NCBI GenBank assembly: GCA_964035575.1
Contig: OZ037833.1
Location: 496,001-560,000 of the forward strand
Reading direction: 5' to 3'
Source of the DNA: Rhynchopus sp. YZ270_cl-10
Lineage: Eukaryota; Euglenozoa; Diplonemea; Diplonemida; Diplonemidae
DNA length: 64,000 nt
In this document: in pieces, positions 32,501 to 42,699 of the stretch
How the letters are laid out: the number at the start of each line of letters is the position of its first letter
Position numbering within the stretch: the first letter of the stretch is position 1
Made by a program: the position numbers and the translations under genes
The notes under the pieces: generated by a model
What the model saw: the letters and a program-made list of their open reading frames with translations, nothing else
What the model was told of the DNA's origin: nothing
Database searches by the model: none

Positions 32501-33624
32501 CAGTCACGCACATTCGACACACACGTGTGCATCTCACGTTTCAGCTCTTCAATTGCAGGTTTGCCCAGAGAACAGTACACAGAGTGGATACCTGCACACA
32601 GTGCCCGGTTACTCTGGCACTCGAACTCGTAACCACCATACTTGCACATGGTGCCAGGTGTGCCGCACAAAGCATCATAGCTTTTATAACAGAGTTCGTC
32701 TTGGCTGATGCCAACAGGAATGAGCTCCAACGGGACAAAGGTGTAGTTTCCACAGTCGTTGACCACTGCAAGAATACACTGCAGCTGCTGCAGACACTCA
32801 GCAACGTTGCGCTCGTCACAGAACGTGTCATCCCCTTCGAAGCACAGCTTGCTGCCTTCATTGATGCACCCAGGGTTCGGAGCGTGGTTCAGAAACGGGA
32901 CTTCAAAGTTTGAGTAGTACGGGAACAAGTTCTGCTCCACACCACAGGTGTACGTGACACCCATGGCACAGGAAACTGCTGCCACTTGATACAAACCGCC
33001 ACCATGCGCTGCGTCTTGGATGTAATCAATGGCGTCTGACCAGGACATTCCGCAGTAGTTGTATGCTGTTTCGTCTGAGCAACGGTTGAACTCCTCGACT
33101 GGGTAGAATTCCATTTCCTCTCTTGTCTTGAAGTCATCGACGGGCCAGATCTCACTCTCGAGGCATACGTTCATAGCGGTCATGATGCACTTTATCTGGT
33201 CAAGACAGTCGATTGGGTTGGCGCAGAAGCCACCCTCAGCATCCCATGGACACTTCTCGATACGGTTGTACAAGCAGTCGTAAGCAACAGACGACTTCTC
33301 TGGTGTCTTCAACCCGGGCAGGTCGAACACATGCAGGTTCTTCGACACTGTGTGCTGCTGCAGGCACACAAGCCCATCCCGCATCACGACCCACCCCTTC
33401 TTCAGACAGGGCGGGTCCAGCAAGGTGCCACCGCAGTTCCAATCAGGTTTCGTTGTGTCCAGGCCTGCGTCCTTCATCGCCTGGTCCATGCACTGTGCAA
33501 AGACAAAGTCGTCATTCGTCTGTGGTGTCTTAGTAAAGTTCGCTACTCCTGCAACAGCACACAGCGCAACTACCGATGAGAGCATTGTTTGCACCCTTCG
33601 TTTGTGATTACCTGTAGGACGCAT
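29575..33624 (-). CDS. Cys-rich type I membrane protein with triplicated ectodomain
   Basis: 1,349 residues from the ATG at 33624. A signal peptide follows the basic start (MRPTGNHKRRVQ, then MLSSVVALCAVAGVA; the second Met is an alternative start). Three ectodomain units of about 430 residues follow, each opening TPQTNDDFVFAQCMDQAMKD or similar and carrying about 30 cysteines, with Pro/Thr/Ser linkers such as TPAPTTPTPSGPTSAPP. One membrane segment lies near the C-terminus (LVYVLLSVSIALAVGVIALA) and a short basic tail ends in LLQTDDV. The units repeat at 1,290 bp with few differences, implying recent duplication or gene conversion. I do not recognise the domain. The single-unit paralog is at 47501-48991, and both lie beside a secreted WD40 protein gene. 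Confidence 0.9.
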   Translation of the reverse strand: MRPTGNHKRRVQTMLSSVVALCAVAGVANFTKTPQTNDDFVFAQCMDQAMKDAGLDTTKPDWNCGGTLLDPPCLKKGWVVMRDGLVCLQQHTVSKNLHVFDLPGLKTPEKSSVAYDCLYNRIEKCPWDAEGGFCANPIDCLDQIKCIMTAMNVCLESEIWPVDDFKTREEMEFYPVEEFNRCSDETAYNYCGMSWSDAIDYIQDAAHGGGLYQVAAVSCAMGVTYTCGVEQNLFPYYSNFEVPFLNHAPNPGCINEGSKLCFEGDDTFCDERNVAECLQQLQCILAVVNDCGNYTFVPLELIPVGISQDELCYKSYDALCGTPGTMCKYGGYEFECQSNRALCAGIHSVYCSLGKPAIEELKREMHTCVSNVRDCGFVGPVEEWACTNEGVAAGGLHRCWIMSNCALTGANKCINLMMHIAFPDGSEVYTPAPTTPTPSGPTSAPPSGPPSGPFTKTPQTNDDFDFAQCMDQAMKDAGLDTTKPDWNCGGTLLDPPCLKKGSVVMRDGLVCLQQHTVSKNLHVFDLPGLKTPEKSSVAYDCLYNRIEKCPWDAEGGFCANPIDCLDQIKCIMTAMNVCLESEIWPVEHFKTREEIEFYPVEEFNRCSDETAYSYCGMSWSDAIDYIQYAAHGDGLDQMAAVSCVMGVTYTCGVEQNLFPYYSNFEVPFLNHAPNPGCINEGSKLCFEGDDTFCDERNVAECLQQLQCILAVVNDCGNYNFVPLELIPVGISQDELCYKSYDALCGTPGTMCKYGGYEFECQSNRALCAGIHSVYCSLGKPAIEELKREMHTCVSNVRDCGFVGPVEEWACTNEGVAAGGLHRCWIMSNCALTGANKCINLMMHIAFPDGSDVDTPALSTATPSGPTSAPPSGLPSVALSSPTNFTTTPQTNDDFVFAQCMDQAMKDAGLDTTKPDWNCGGTLLDPPCLKKGWVVMRDGLVCLQQHTVSKNLHVFDLPGLKTPEKSSVAYDCLYNRIEKCPWDAEGGFCTNPIDCLDQIKCIMTAMNVCLESEIWPVEHFKTREEIEFYPVEEFNRCSDETAYSYCGMSWSDAIDYIQYAAYGGGLYQVAAVSCAMGVTYTCGVEQNLFPYYSNFEVPFLNHAPNPGCINEGSKLCFEGDDTFCDERNVAECLQQLQCILAVVNDCGNYNFVPLELIPVGISQDELCYKNYNELCGTPGTMCKYGGYEFECQSNRALCAGIHSVYCSLGKPAIEELKREMHTCVSNVRDCGFVGPVEEWACTNEGVAAGGLHRCWTMSNCALTGANKCINLMMHIAFPDGSDVDTPAPTTPSTSSPPTPSPGGSSSNNTLVYVLLSVSIALAVGVIALAYLHFSKRARLVNRGLLQTDDV

Positions 33625-36310
33625 TTATAGTTGCAATAGTTTTATCAAAAGAGAAACAGTTTGACTTTCTTCTGATCCTTGAAATACAACAACCCTCTCG
33701 TGAACAGTGTCCTTGGGTACAAAATACCATGCAGTCCTACATCCATTACGTTACTTCTGACATGCCCGACTCTCCCGCTTCCTCTCATCAGTCAGATGAA
33801 CGGGGATCATTGTGGACAGAAATTGGGACCACGAATGGTTGGGTTGCGTGAACACCAAAGGTGTGGCATAATCGTAGCAGATTCGAAGGGTTGCTTGGGG
33901 TAAAGGATTGGTGGGTGGAATGTGGTTCTTTTTTTTTGTTGTATCGACAATCACCTACCGAGGTAGGATCTGTACACAATGTCGCCCTAAGGCTTTGTAC
34001 TTAATCGGTATGGACGGAGGCCATCCTCAACCCTAGAAAGTAGCTTTTATTTGTTGATTTGCATTCAAAGTGCTGTTTTATACACAAAAGTTGCATCTTC
34101 AAAGTTTTAGAGTAAGGGGGTGGGTTAAAAGGGGTCACGTGAAGAAAATAAAGTAGTTGGCAAAAATTTCAGTACATCATGTTTCAGTCCTAACTGCATA
34201 CATTGGTCGTAACAGAGGGGGACATCGTCAGTGCAAGACCCTCCGTGATGTAAAGAGATTAAGCCACTGTTGCTATTATCAAACAGTTTTCCATGGTCTA
34301 CTTGTCTTTTCTTAGAACTCAAAACCACAAAACCAAACGTATAAAAACATTTGCGACTTGGCTTCTGTCAGCTGGCAAGGGAGGTGTCGCTACTCACCTG
34401 TCCGAAGACTGCTGCCCTTTTTTTTTTTTTTTTTTTTTTGAAAACTTGGTTGTATTATTGTAGACTGATTGAAGGGGTTTGCTTTTTTCGCAGTTGTCAT
34501 TTTTGCTTTTTTTTTTTTTTTTTTTTTTTTTTTGGTAATTTTCATCAAACTTGTTTTATTTTTTCTTTTGGTGTTACCGAAAGGGCCCATATTGACAGGT
34601 CCTTGACATGTCCCCGACAGTGGGGGGTGTCATTTTATAATTTGCTTTCAGTGGTCGCGCTAATTATGGGAAAAAATGGGGAAAAAATGGATTTCGGGTA
34701 CGGAAAAACGTTCCTTGAAAAGGTTAGCTGGGGAGGCCCGGAAACCCCGTTTTGTGGCATTTCCGGGCCAATCCCGGCTTGTGGTGGGGTATATACGGAA
34801 AAATGGACAAAATTTTAGTGACTTAAATTTTCGCAAAATATGAACCCATACTCGTAAACAAGGGTCATTTTCAGGAAAATTCGGAAAATTCCGACATTTG
34901 GAAGCAATTTTTCTCCTGAAAATCAGTGGGTTTTCAGCCCCAAAACACACCGCGATTGGAATTTCCGGAATCCGTCCGCGCTGTGGTGGGGTCACTTTGC
35001 CGAAATGGCCAATTTTTTGGTTTTGGTCAAAATCCATGTGGGTAAAGAGGGCCAAGGTAAATCCCACAACCAGATTTTCTCTCCCTGATCCTGACGTCTT
35101 GCAACATGAAAATGCACGAAAACACCGGCATTTGCATTTCCGGAATTCGTCCGTTCTGTGGTGGGGTCAATTTGCCGAAATGGACAAGTTCTTGGTTTTG
35201 GTCAAAACCCGTCAGTGTAAGGTAAAGGGGGCAAGTGTTTGCCTGTAGAAACTGGAAGGGAACAGGCAGCGCCGCAGGCGCACGGTAACCAACTTTTTTT
35301 TTTTTTTTCCTTTTCTTTTTTTCTCCTCTTTCTTTTGACCAGGGTCCTAGCTTGGTTTTGGAAAAAAATGCCAAATCTGGGTCAGAATTTTTTTTTTGGG
35401 TCAGCAGAGGTTTTGGGCCTTGGGGGGCTTGTCTTGGCCTTTTTGGGTTTTCCGAGCTCTACCCTCACTGTGGTGGGGTCATTTCAGAAAAATGGACAAG
35501 TTTTTGACTGATACAAATTTTGGCCACTACGACTAGTGTTGCTCACAACGTTAAGTGGAACGCTACTATAACCATAAAAATCACTCCCCGTTCATAGATC
35601 ACCCAACACAAAATATATAAAATGGCGCCGCAGGCGAAAAAAATTAGGGTACGGTGTAAAAATGTAGCTTTTTACACCACAGAGTCACTCTACGAACCCT
35701 TTTTTGCGGAGCAAAAAAGGAAAAATGGCGCCGCAGGCAATAAAAATTGGGTCCAGCCCTGGACGGTGCCGGATTTTTTTGTCGATATTTTTTTTTCTTA
35801 CCCCAGAAAAGGTGGTGGGCCCCCCAAAGAGGGGAAAAAATCAGAATTTCCCAATTTCCAAATTAATTAATTCCCCCTTTTTTTTTTTTTTGTGGGTCGC
35901 GACCCAGGCACTTGGGTCAGCTTGACCCACTGACCCAGGCAAGCTAGGACTCTGCTTTTGACTTTCCGAGCCAATTGCGTTCCACGGCGGGGTCACATGT
36001 ATATGCAAGTCCACTATGTGGTGGTCTTACTCAACAATATTAGAACTTCTGGTTTCTTAATGAAATCCCCGTACTGCAAAAAAAAACGTTCCCACCAAAA
36101 CCCCCAAAAATCCCGGGATGAGGGATGGACTTTAGCGCGAGCCCTGTTTGCTTTATAGTGGGTTTTTTTTTTGCCCGGGAAAATCACCCACTAAGGAAGG
36201 GGCAGTGCTCAAAACCGCCCGAAGTCTGGAAATGGCCATCTTCTGGGCTATGTAGGCATCATAGGTGGTGCCTACTAGTGGTCTGAGCACACGGAGTTGT
36301 GAAAACTTGG
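33625..36310. other. Shared 5' flank, then spacer with CCGGAATCCGT-type repeats
   Basis: 33625-33945 is duplicated at 48992-49305. After that no gene is supported. 34895-35060 and 35085-35230 are two diverged tandem units containing TTTCCGGAAT, TGGTGGGGTCA and GCCGAAATGG; an inverted one lies at 40555-40670. GCGCCGCAGGCG motifs occur at 35268, 35623 and 35726. 34565-34650 shares TTGACAGGTCCTTGACATGT with 38073-38110. Confidence 0.55.
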
Positions 36311-37203
36311 CCATAGTACCATAGTACCATAGTACCATAGTACCATAGTACCATAGTACCATAGTACCATAGTACCATAGTACCATAGTACCATAGTACC
36401 ATAGTACCATAGTACCATAGTACCATAGTACCATAGTACCATAGTACCATAGTACCATAGTACCATAGTACCATAGTACCATAGTACCATAGTACCATAG
36501 TACCATAGTACCATAGTACCATAGTACCATAGTACCATAGTACCATAGTACCATAGTACCATAGTACCATAGTACCATAGTACCATAGTACCATAGTACC
36601 ATAGTACCATAGTACCATAGTACCATAGTACCATAGTACCATAGTACCATAGTACCATAGTACCATAGTACCATAGTACCATAGTACCATAGTACCATAG
36701 TACCATAGTACCATAGTACCATAGTACCATAGTACCATAGTACCATAGTACCATAGTACCATAGTACCATAGTACCATAGTACCATAGTACCATAGTACC
36801 ATAGTACCATAGTACCATAGTACCATAGTACCATAGTACCATAGTACCATAGTACCATAGTACCATAGTACCATAGTACCATAGTACCATAGTACCATAG
36901 TACCATAGTACCATAGTACCATAGTACCATAGTACCATAGTACCATAGTACCATAGTACCATAGTACCATAGTACCATAGTACCATAGTACCATAGTACC
37001 ATAGTACCATAGTACCATAGTACCATAGTACCATAGTACCATAGTACCATAGTACCATAGTACCATAGTACCATAGTACCATAGTACCATAGTACCATAG
37101 TACCATAGTACCATAGTACCATAGTACCATAGTACCATAGTACCATAGTACCATAGTACCATAGTACCATAGTACCATAGTACCATAGTACCATAGTACC
37201 ATA
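36311..37203. repeat. 8-bp satellite (CCATAGTA)n, about 111 copies
   Basis: 893 bp with no deviation from the unit that I can see. Because 8 is not a multiple of 3 and the unit holds no stop in these frames, all three minus-strand frames stay open, giving artefactual proteins of repeated YYGTMVLW. Confidence 0.95.
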
Positions 37204-37514
37204 AGATCGTTGTGCATGAAGTGTGGGACACAAAAAATATCCAGCCGTCCCTGTATCAGTTGAGGAAGGGTTTGGGAGGAATGGTCGAGGCCATCGTAAG
37301 CCTACGTGGGGACGGTACGTGGCCAATAGCTCACCTGTCACATCAGCAGCGATGCGACGTACGATTCTGTAACGAAGGAACACTTTGATTGCGCGGTGAC
37401 GCTGGCCAGCAACAGGCGGACAGAATCCGAGCGTTCTGCCTACAGGACAAGGAGCTGCGCGAGGGGTTCGACACAGCGCCAACGTAGGGCGTTGGCCTCT
37501 TCCTTCGTACACAG
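37204..37514. other. GC-rich island between two satellites
   Basis: About 300 bp of complex sequence with several restriction-like palindromes (GTACGT, TACGTA-type words) and no convincing frame. It may be the remnant of an element flanked by the arrays. Confidence 0.35.
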
Positions 37515-37806
37515 ACACAGTACACAGTACACAGTACACAGTACACAGTACACAGTACACAGTACACAGTACACAGTACACAGTACACAGTACACAGTAC
37601 ACAGTACACAGTACACAGTACACAGTACACAGTACACAGTACACAGTACACAGTACACAGTACACAGTACACAGTACACAGTACACAGTACACAGTACAC
37701 AGTACACAGTACACAGTACACAGTACACAGTACACAGTACACAGTACACAGTACACAGTACACAGTACACAGTACACAGTACACAGTACACAGTACACAG
37801 TACACA
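37515..37806. repeat. 7-bp satellite (ACACAGT)n, about 41 copies
   Basis: 292 bp, uninterrupted. A short outlier of the same unit (ACACAGTACACAGTACAGTA) lies at 38000-38019. Confidence 0.95.
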
Positions 37807-37865
37807 CCGGCAAACATGGTCAAAATCAGGTGGAATATACATAAGTACATCATGGGGGGGTAGGG

Positions 37866-37990
37866 AACAGGTAGCGCCGCAGGCGCACGGTACCCAACTT
37901 TTTCCTTTTTTCTTTCCCCTTTTCTCTGCTTTCTTTTGATTGCGCGAGCCGATTGCTCTCCACGGTGGGGTCACATGTGTGTCCAAACAC
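37866..37990. repeat. GCGCCGCAGGCGC-type dispersed repeat
   Basis: GCGCCGCAGGCGCACGGTAC, then a pyrimidine-rich arm, then GATTGCTCTCCACGGTGGGG and TCACATG: the same order and spacing as 8089-8205, with partial copies at 35268 and 35964. From 37991 to 38534 there is nothing else but homopolymers and the TTGACAGGTCCTTGACATGT word. Confidence 0.65.
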
Positions 37991-38534
37991 TATCTGAAGT
38001 ACACAGTACACAGTACAGTACTGCGGGAAAAAAACCCACTGTATACCAAATTATAAAATGACACACCCCCCCTATATTGACAGGTCCTTGACATGTCCTT
38101 GACATGTCCCCGACAGGTGTTCGGTAACACCATCTTTTTATTTTTTTATTTTTTAACCGGAAAAGGGGGGTGGGGGACAAAACAATTATCCCCCGTTTTT
38201 TCTCCCCCATTTTGTTTTTTTTTTTATCCCCCATTTTTTGAGAAGAAAAAACTGGCGATATTTTTTTTATTTTAGCCCCCACTACAATTATCCCACCCCC
38301 CCTTTTACTTCAAAAATCTAAGTATTTTTGTTCTTGCAAATGGAAAAATTGACCGCCACCCACTATCAATCACGACTGTGTATTGAGGGGGGAACGATAA
38401 AGAAATGTTGAAGGAATAATGGGTCTGCGCGACTATGCACAGTCGAAGGGAGAGGTGGGGAAATGGACGTTACGTGCAAACGTTGAAATGCAAACGAAGC
38501 TGAGGACGCGGGGTCATTGAAGGGGCCCATTAAA

Positions 38535-38590
38535 AGTGAAGTTATTAATGCAGGCACCTCCGACTGACCCACGTATGATGACAGCCCCGG
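38535..38590 (-). pseudogene. TMEM14-like gene relic 4
   Basis: GTTATTAATGCAGGCACCTC then GACTGACCCACGTATGATGA matches the first 55 bp of the relic at 45014. It then joins repeat B, just as relic 5 leads to repeat B at 45345. Confidence 0.5.
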
Positions 38591-38599
38591 ATTTCTTTT

Positions 38600-39290
38600 A
38601 GATATTTACAAGAACATCCATTCAGGAAACCGCAACCCATGCGTGGCAGAGTGACTACTCTGGCCTGACCGCTGGTCGCTCTTTATGCTCCGGGTGCAAG
38701 CACCCATCATAGGGGACCCAGTATTACTCAGCATTTATATACCCTGCCAGGGTGAACCTGATAAAAGAGGGCAGGGGCGGTTAGACCGAGGACAAGGGGA
38801 GTCCCGCATACCCAAAAAGAAAGACAAGGCAATGCACTGGTGATATACAGTAGGACAAGAAACTTGGCGACCAAATAATATTGGCGGATTTTGGGGGTTT
38901 TCTTGTAATTGGCGACTTTTTCGGTCGCCAATATTAATTGGTAGGGTAGTGGTTCTTAGTCGCAGTGGTTGGGAAGTGGTTTTTTTTTCGCAATTTTGGG
39001 TAAAGTTTTTGCCTCACCATGTGTATTTTTGGATGGCTGCGTGAGTGCGTGGCGCGGAGGTAATATTCGACGTTCTTGAAAGATACGCTGCACCTGGTGC
39101 ACTGAAGGGGCACATTTTTTGTACTTTTTGTACCAATAATAACCGCTTTCCCACCAAATAACTTGGCGACCAAAAAATATTGGCGGATTTTGGGAGTTTT
39201 CTTGCAATTGGCGACTTTTTTGGTCGCCAATATTACTTGTCCAACTGTAGGAGGGGCAGGGTTGCTGAAAAACAAAAAGACCCTGAAGGC
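38600..39290. repeat. Dispersed repeat B, copy 1 (split by a MITE)
   Basis: Shares GGTATATAAATGC-type sequence (inverse GCATTTATATACCCTGCCAG), AGAGGGCAGGGGCG and GGTTGCTGAAAAACAAAAAG with 45345-45700. Copy 1 is interrupted at 38848-39247. No coding frame is convincing. Confidence 0.7.
38848..39247. mobile_element. MITE of Tc1/mariner type, 400 bp, with empty site in window
   Basis: Termini CAGTAGGACAAG and CTTGTCCAACTG, followed inward by TTGGCGACC and GGTCGCCAA words at both ends. TA lies at 38846-38847 and 39248-39249. Repeat B at 45640-45650 shows the same site uninterrupted with a single TA. The minus strand has a frame with CTRCSVSF and ATHSRSH, a C2H2 zinc-finger-like spacing one or two residues longer than standard. 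No transposase. Confidence 0.85.
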
Positions 39291-39534
39291 AAAACGCCCC
39301 GCATACCCCTCCTCGCCTCCTGTTTTGTAATCTCTCAGGTAGGAGACATCGGTTCGAGCGGTCAACACCTTCATAGAGTTTCTGGAGGAACGGAACCTCG
39401 GATGCAATTTATGATCCAGCCCAGGACCTAGAAAAAGATTGAGGCAGAAGATGCATAGAATCCGGATCATATAAAAGAGAATCATGAAAGAGAATCACAT
39501 TTAAAAAAAAAAGAATCAGATAAAATTTATCATA

Positions 39535-40390
39535 CAATGCAACGAGGCCGGGTACGCCTGAAAATACTCATATCTGGAAAATATATATCTGAGGCGTGCC
39601 TGAGGCGTACTCGGGATTAGTTACGTTTAAGTACGCCTCAGGCACGCCTGAGTATATATCAACGCATACTTGCGTTTCAGGCGCCTGGTATGGATTTTCC
39701 CCCCGCAAAAAGGGCCTCTGATGCATTTCCGGAGCGATCTGAAAAAAATCCAGGGTCGGACAATTTTTTAGCAAAAAATGCGTGACTTTAAGTTTGTCCC
39801 AAAATCAGGGAAATACACCCGGTTTCATATTTCTGCTGATATATAAAATTATTACGCACAGGTCATCACGTTTCTAAGTCATGCCATGTATTTACCCCGC
39901 CCCCTGAAATATGCTGAAATGAACTTTCGGTGTCCTGCTGAGAAATTGCGGGGTCGCAAGATATTTTTAGTGGAAAAATATCATGGTTACTGCTTACAGT
40001 AAACTGCCTCCTAAAAAGAGGCTTCGCAGAAGATGAGTCATACCTTGCATGTATAAAAAAGGCCTTTGGTCGCCCCATAGTTGTATCCACCAAAATATAT
40101 CATCAGCACCAAGGCTTAGCGAACCCTTTTCATTTTTTCGACTCGCTCGGCCCACAGGCACATTTTTCATCGTGACCCCGCATTTGAAAGATTTTGCTAC
40201 CTCTGAATCGAAAGCCACAAAATTTGGGGGGAAATACTTTTTTGTCCATGATCAAAATGCTGGTAAGAAATATAAATATACTAGGCGTGCCTGAGGCGTA
40301 CTTAAACGTAACTAATCCTGAGTACGCCTCAGGCACGCCTGAGTATTTATTTTCAAGCCTTGGCGAGGCCGACTCGGCCTCGTTGCGTTG
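39535..40390. mobile_element. Inverted-repeat element with paired AGGCGTGCC hairpins, 856 bp
   Basis: Ends CAATGCAACGAGGCCG and CGGCCTCGTTGCGTTG, with TA on both sides and further matching flank (TTTATCA / TGATAAA). Near each end is a 60 bp palindrome built from GGCGTGCCTGAGGCGTACT; the left and right ones are inverted with respect to each other (39590-39650 and 40285-40345). No coding sequence is seen in the middle. Confidence 0.7.
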
Positions 40391-40437
40391 TATGATAAAA
40401 GAGAATCATATAAAAACACGCAGATTATTTTTACAAA

Positions 40438-40798
40438 GGGAAGGCTCGTTTTTCCATTTAATGTTACAAAATAACAATAAAGGGGGGGGAGGGGGTCCGA
40501 CCGAAATCCGGGGAAAAAACTTTTTTTTTTTTTGTAACAATGGCGGGAAAAAGTGGCTTTTTCCAACAACAAGAACTTGTCCATTTCGGCAGATTGACCC
40601 CACCACAGTGCGGACGGATTCCGGAAATGCAAATGCGGGTGTTTTCGGATGTGCACGTCCACTGCGCCTTGTTGTTACAATAAATGACAATTCGGAAAAA
40701 CGGTTTTTCCGTGTTACATAGGGGGTGGGGAGGGGGGGTCACCGGGAAAAATGGTTTATTGTTACTTTGTAACATTAAATGGAAAAACGAGCCTTCCC
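40438..40798. mobile_element. MITE with 43-bp perfect-looking termini, 361 bp
   Basis: GGGAAGGCTCGTTTTTCCAT then TTAATGTTACAAAATAACAA at the left and the inverse at the right. The first bases (GGGAAGG, later ATGTTACAA) resemble the ends of the 4 kb element at 54053-58018, suggesting one family. It contains an inverted copy of the CCGGAATCCGT / TGGTGGGGTCA unit. Confidence 0.7.
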
Positions 40799-40859
40799 AA
40801 AACGATTTTTTTCAGCTTGAAATAAAAAAAAAAATGCGCAGGGGCTTTTTATGGTCACA

Positions 40860-41139
40860 TTTGGGTGAAACATTGGAGGACACATGGACCGCATGGGGGC
40901 ACGTCTGCACCCCCCTGGCTCCACATGGCTCACACCCCGCATATGCGCCCGGGCCTACATTGCTGCGTATGGGCCCAGTATAACGGTCTTTCGACCAAAA
41001 GTGGAGGGATACTATTTGTCTTTGCCAGGAAGGTAAGGAAAGTGACCGGGAGGGATACAAATGTTCACAAAATAAAGTGCTTCACTTTAGACCATTATCA
41101 CGGGATAGCAGCCACGGTTTTTCTTCACAGAAACAAAAA
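40860..41139 (+). pseudogene. Relic of the TWxAW element ORF
   Basis: The plus strand reads DTWTAWGHVCTPLAPHGSHP, matching the block KTWVAWHCNGGHVCTTL in the element at 42700-43863 and a block in 20462-21554. No longer frame or termini are visible here. Confidence 0.35.
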
Positions 41140-41320
41140 CTATCTATTTATTCGACTTTTTATACAGTAGTTTTATTTTGCGATAATTTCACGCATTAAT
41201 TTTCGATGCGAGTGTGGTTAATTTGCCGAGCGCAGCGAGGCAAATTGAGCTCACGAGCATCGAAAATTAATAAGTGAAATATCGCAAAATAACTACTGTA
41301 TAAAAATTCGAATAGGTATA
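41140..41320. repeat. Large hairpin with CAGTAG...CTACTG core
   Basis: Arms of about 85 bp: CAGTAGTTTTATTTTGCGAT / ATCGCAAAATAACTACTG (41165-41298), TA on both sides, with outer arms TATTCGACTTTTTA / TAAAAATTCGAATA. The tip holds AATTTGCCGAGCGCAGCGAG then GCAAATT, also present at 20358-20385. Confidence 0.7.
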
Positions 41321-42687
41321 CATAGCGCTCTAATTAGAGTATTAGGGTATAATTAGAGTCTGGGATTTTGGGCCAAGTCAGTTAGAGTCCAGTTAGAGTA
41401 TAATTAGAGTCGCTTTTCTTCAATTAGACTATAATTAGAGTGCAGTTAGAGCATAATTAGACTCTAACTACACTCTAATTATAGTCTAATTAGAGTAAAA
41501 CAACAGGCTTCTTGTAGGTGCAAACGCCGTAAGGAACCGGTCCCCCTAAGGTTCCTCTGTAGGACCCAGGTGCCCAGGTACCCACATAGCTGAAAATAAG
41601 ACTTGGGGAACCGAGTTATCAGGACACAATATGTGAAGGCGCTGTGGGTCCGCCTGAAAGCGGGTCGGGGACCCGGTCGCGGGAGGGTGGGGGCCTAGTC
41701 CTAGTCCTACTGTACCTAGTACCCAGTACCGGGAGTAGGCGCAACCCGGGACTCGGGACCCGGCTTATTCTCAGCTATGGGTACCCAGGTACTCAAACCC
41801 GCGCAGTGGCACATGCCCTCAAGTGTGAGTGACCCACACATTAGGGAATGCGATGCAAAAACTCTATGTGCACCTTCGGTGCAACGGCGCAGACAGGCCA
41901 AGCAGCGTTGGACTCAGAGGAATGCCCGCTGTGCAGGTATCAAACATGAGAACCAACTCCCAGCAACAAGGGGCGCCTTTTGGCGGGCGTTATTGAAGGT
42001 GTTTCGGGTGCAAAGTTTTCTACAATTTTGATGCGCGGGTACAGAAGTGGTGTCTTGTTCTTTCATCTGTAGGAATGTAAATGTCAATCGCGTTTAACTA
42101 CCACTAAGGGGTCGAAGGGATAATCCCAGTATCAACGGCTGTGTTGACGGGAAATCTATAGCGAGCATACGTTCATTTCATCCGAAGAAATACTACTTAT
42201 GAACCCAGGAGAGATCCAAGCCTGAACGCGCTGAACAACTACCCGCGATTGACTTAGATGTTATACCAAAGAGAATTCATAACAAAACAACACCCTGCCC
42301 CATACACCAAATAGCCATGCTTCAAGTGCATGCCCTGGGCCAAAATTCCTGTGCTACAAAGGCAACAAGACCATCCACAAGGAGTGTGAATTGTGCACTG
42401 GTTTTCTGGGGGAACAAACAATATTTTCTTGTGTCTGGTTCTCTGCAAGCAGAGAACAGACTTTCTGGATTACAAATTCGAATTTCTTGCACTAGCTATG
42501 CCCCCTGGGTTGATGGCTATAGCATTGATTGATGTGCCCCTCTTTATTGACCCTCTTATAGGACTCTAATTAGACTCTAATTAGAGTCCAGTTAGAGTAT
42601 TAGAGTTCAGTTAGAGTTTTAAAGACTCTAATTATACTCGAACTGCCGACTCTAATTATCTAGTTAGAGTCTAATTGGAGCGCTATG
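41321..42687. mobile_element. Inverted-repeat element with TAATTAGAGT arrays, carrying a transposase relic
   Basis: Outer ends CATAGCGCTCTAATTAGAGT and CTAATTGGAGCGCTATG with TA on both sides. Each end is built of 10-bp words TAATTAGAGT / AGTTAGAGTA. The middle (41740-42530, plus strand) matches the core of the 12.6 kb transposon but in multiple broken frames. Either the host element captured the transposon core, or the two share ancestry. Confidence 0.65.
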
Positions 42688-42699
42688 TATAAATAGGTA

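Noticed and set aside
36259-37986. Minus-strand frames of 318-575 residues made of YYGTMVLW and VYCVLCT repeats
   Set aside because: These are translations of 7-8 bp satellites that lack stops in the given frames; there is no complex coding sequence.
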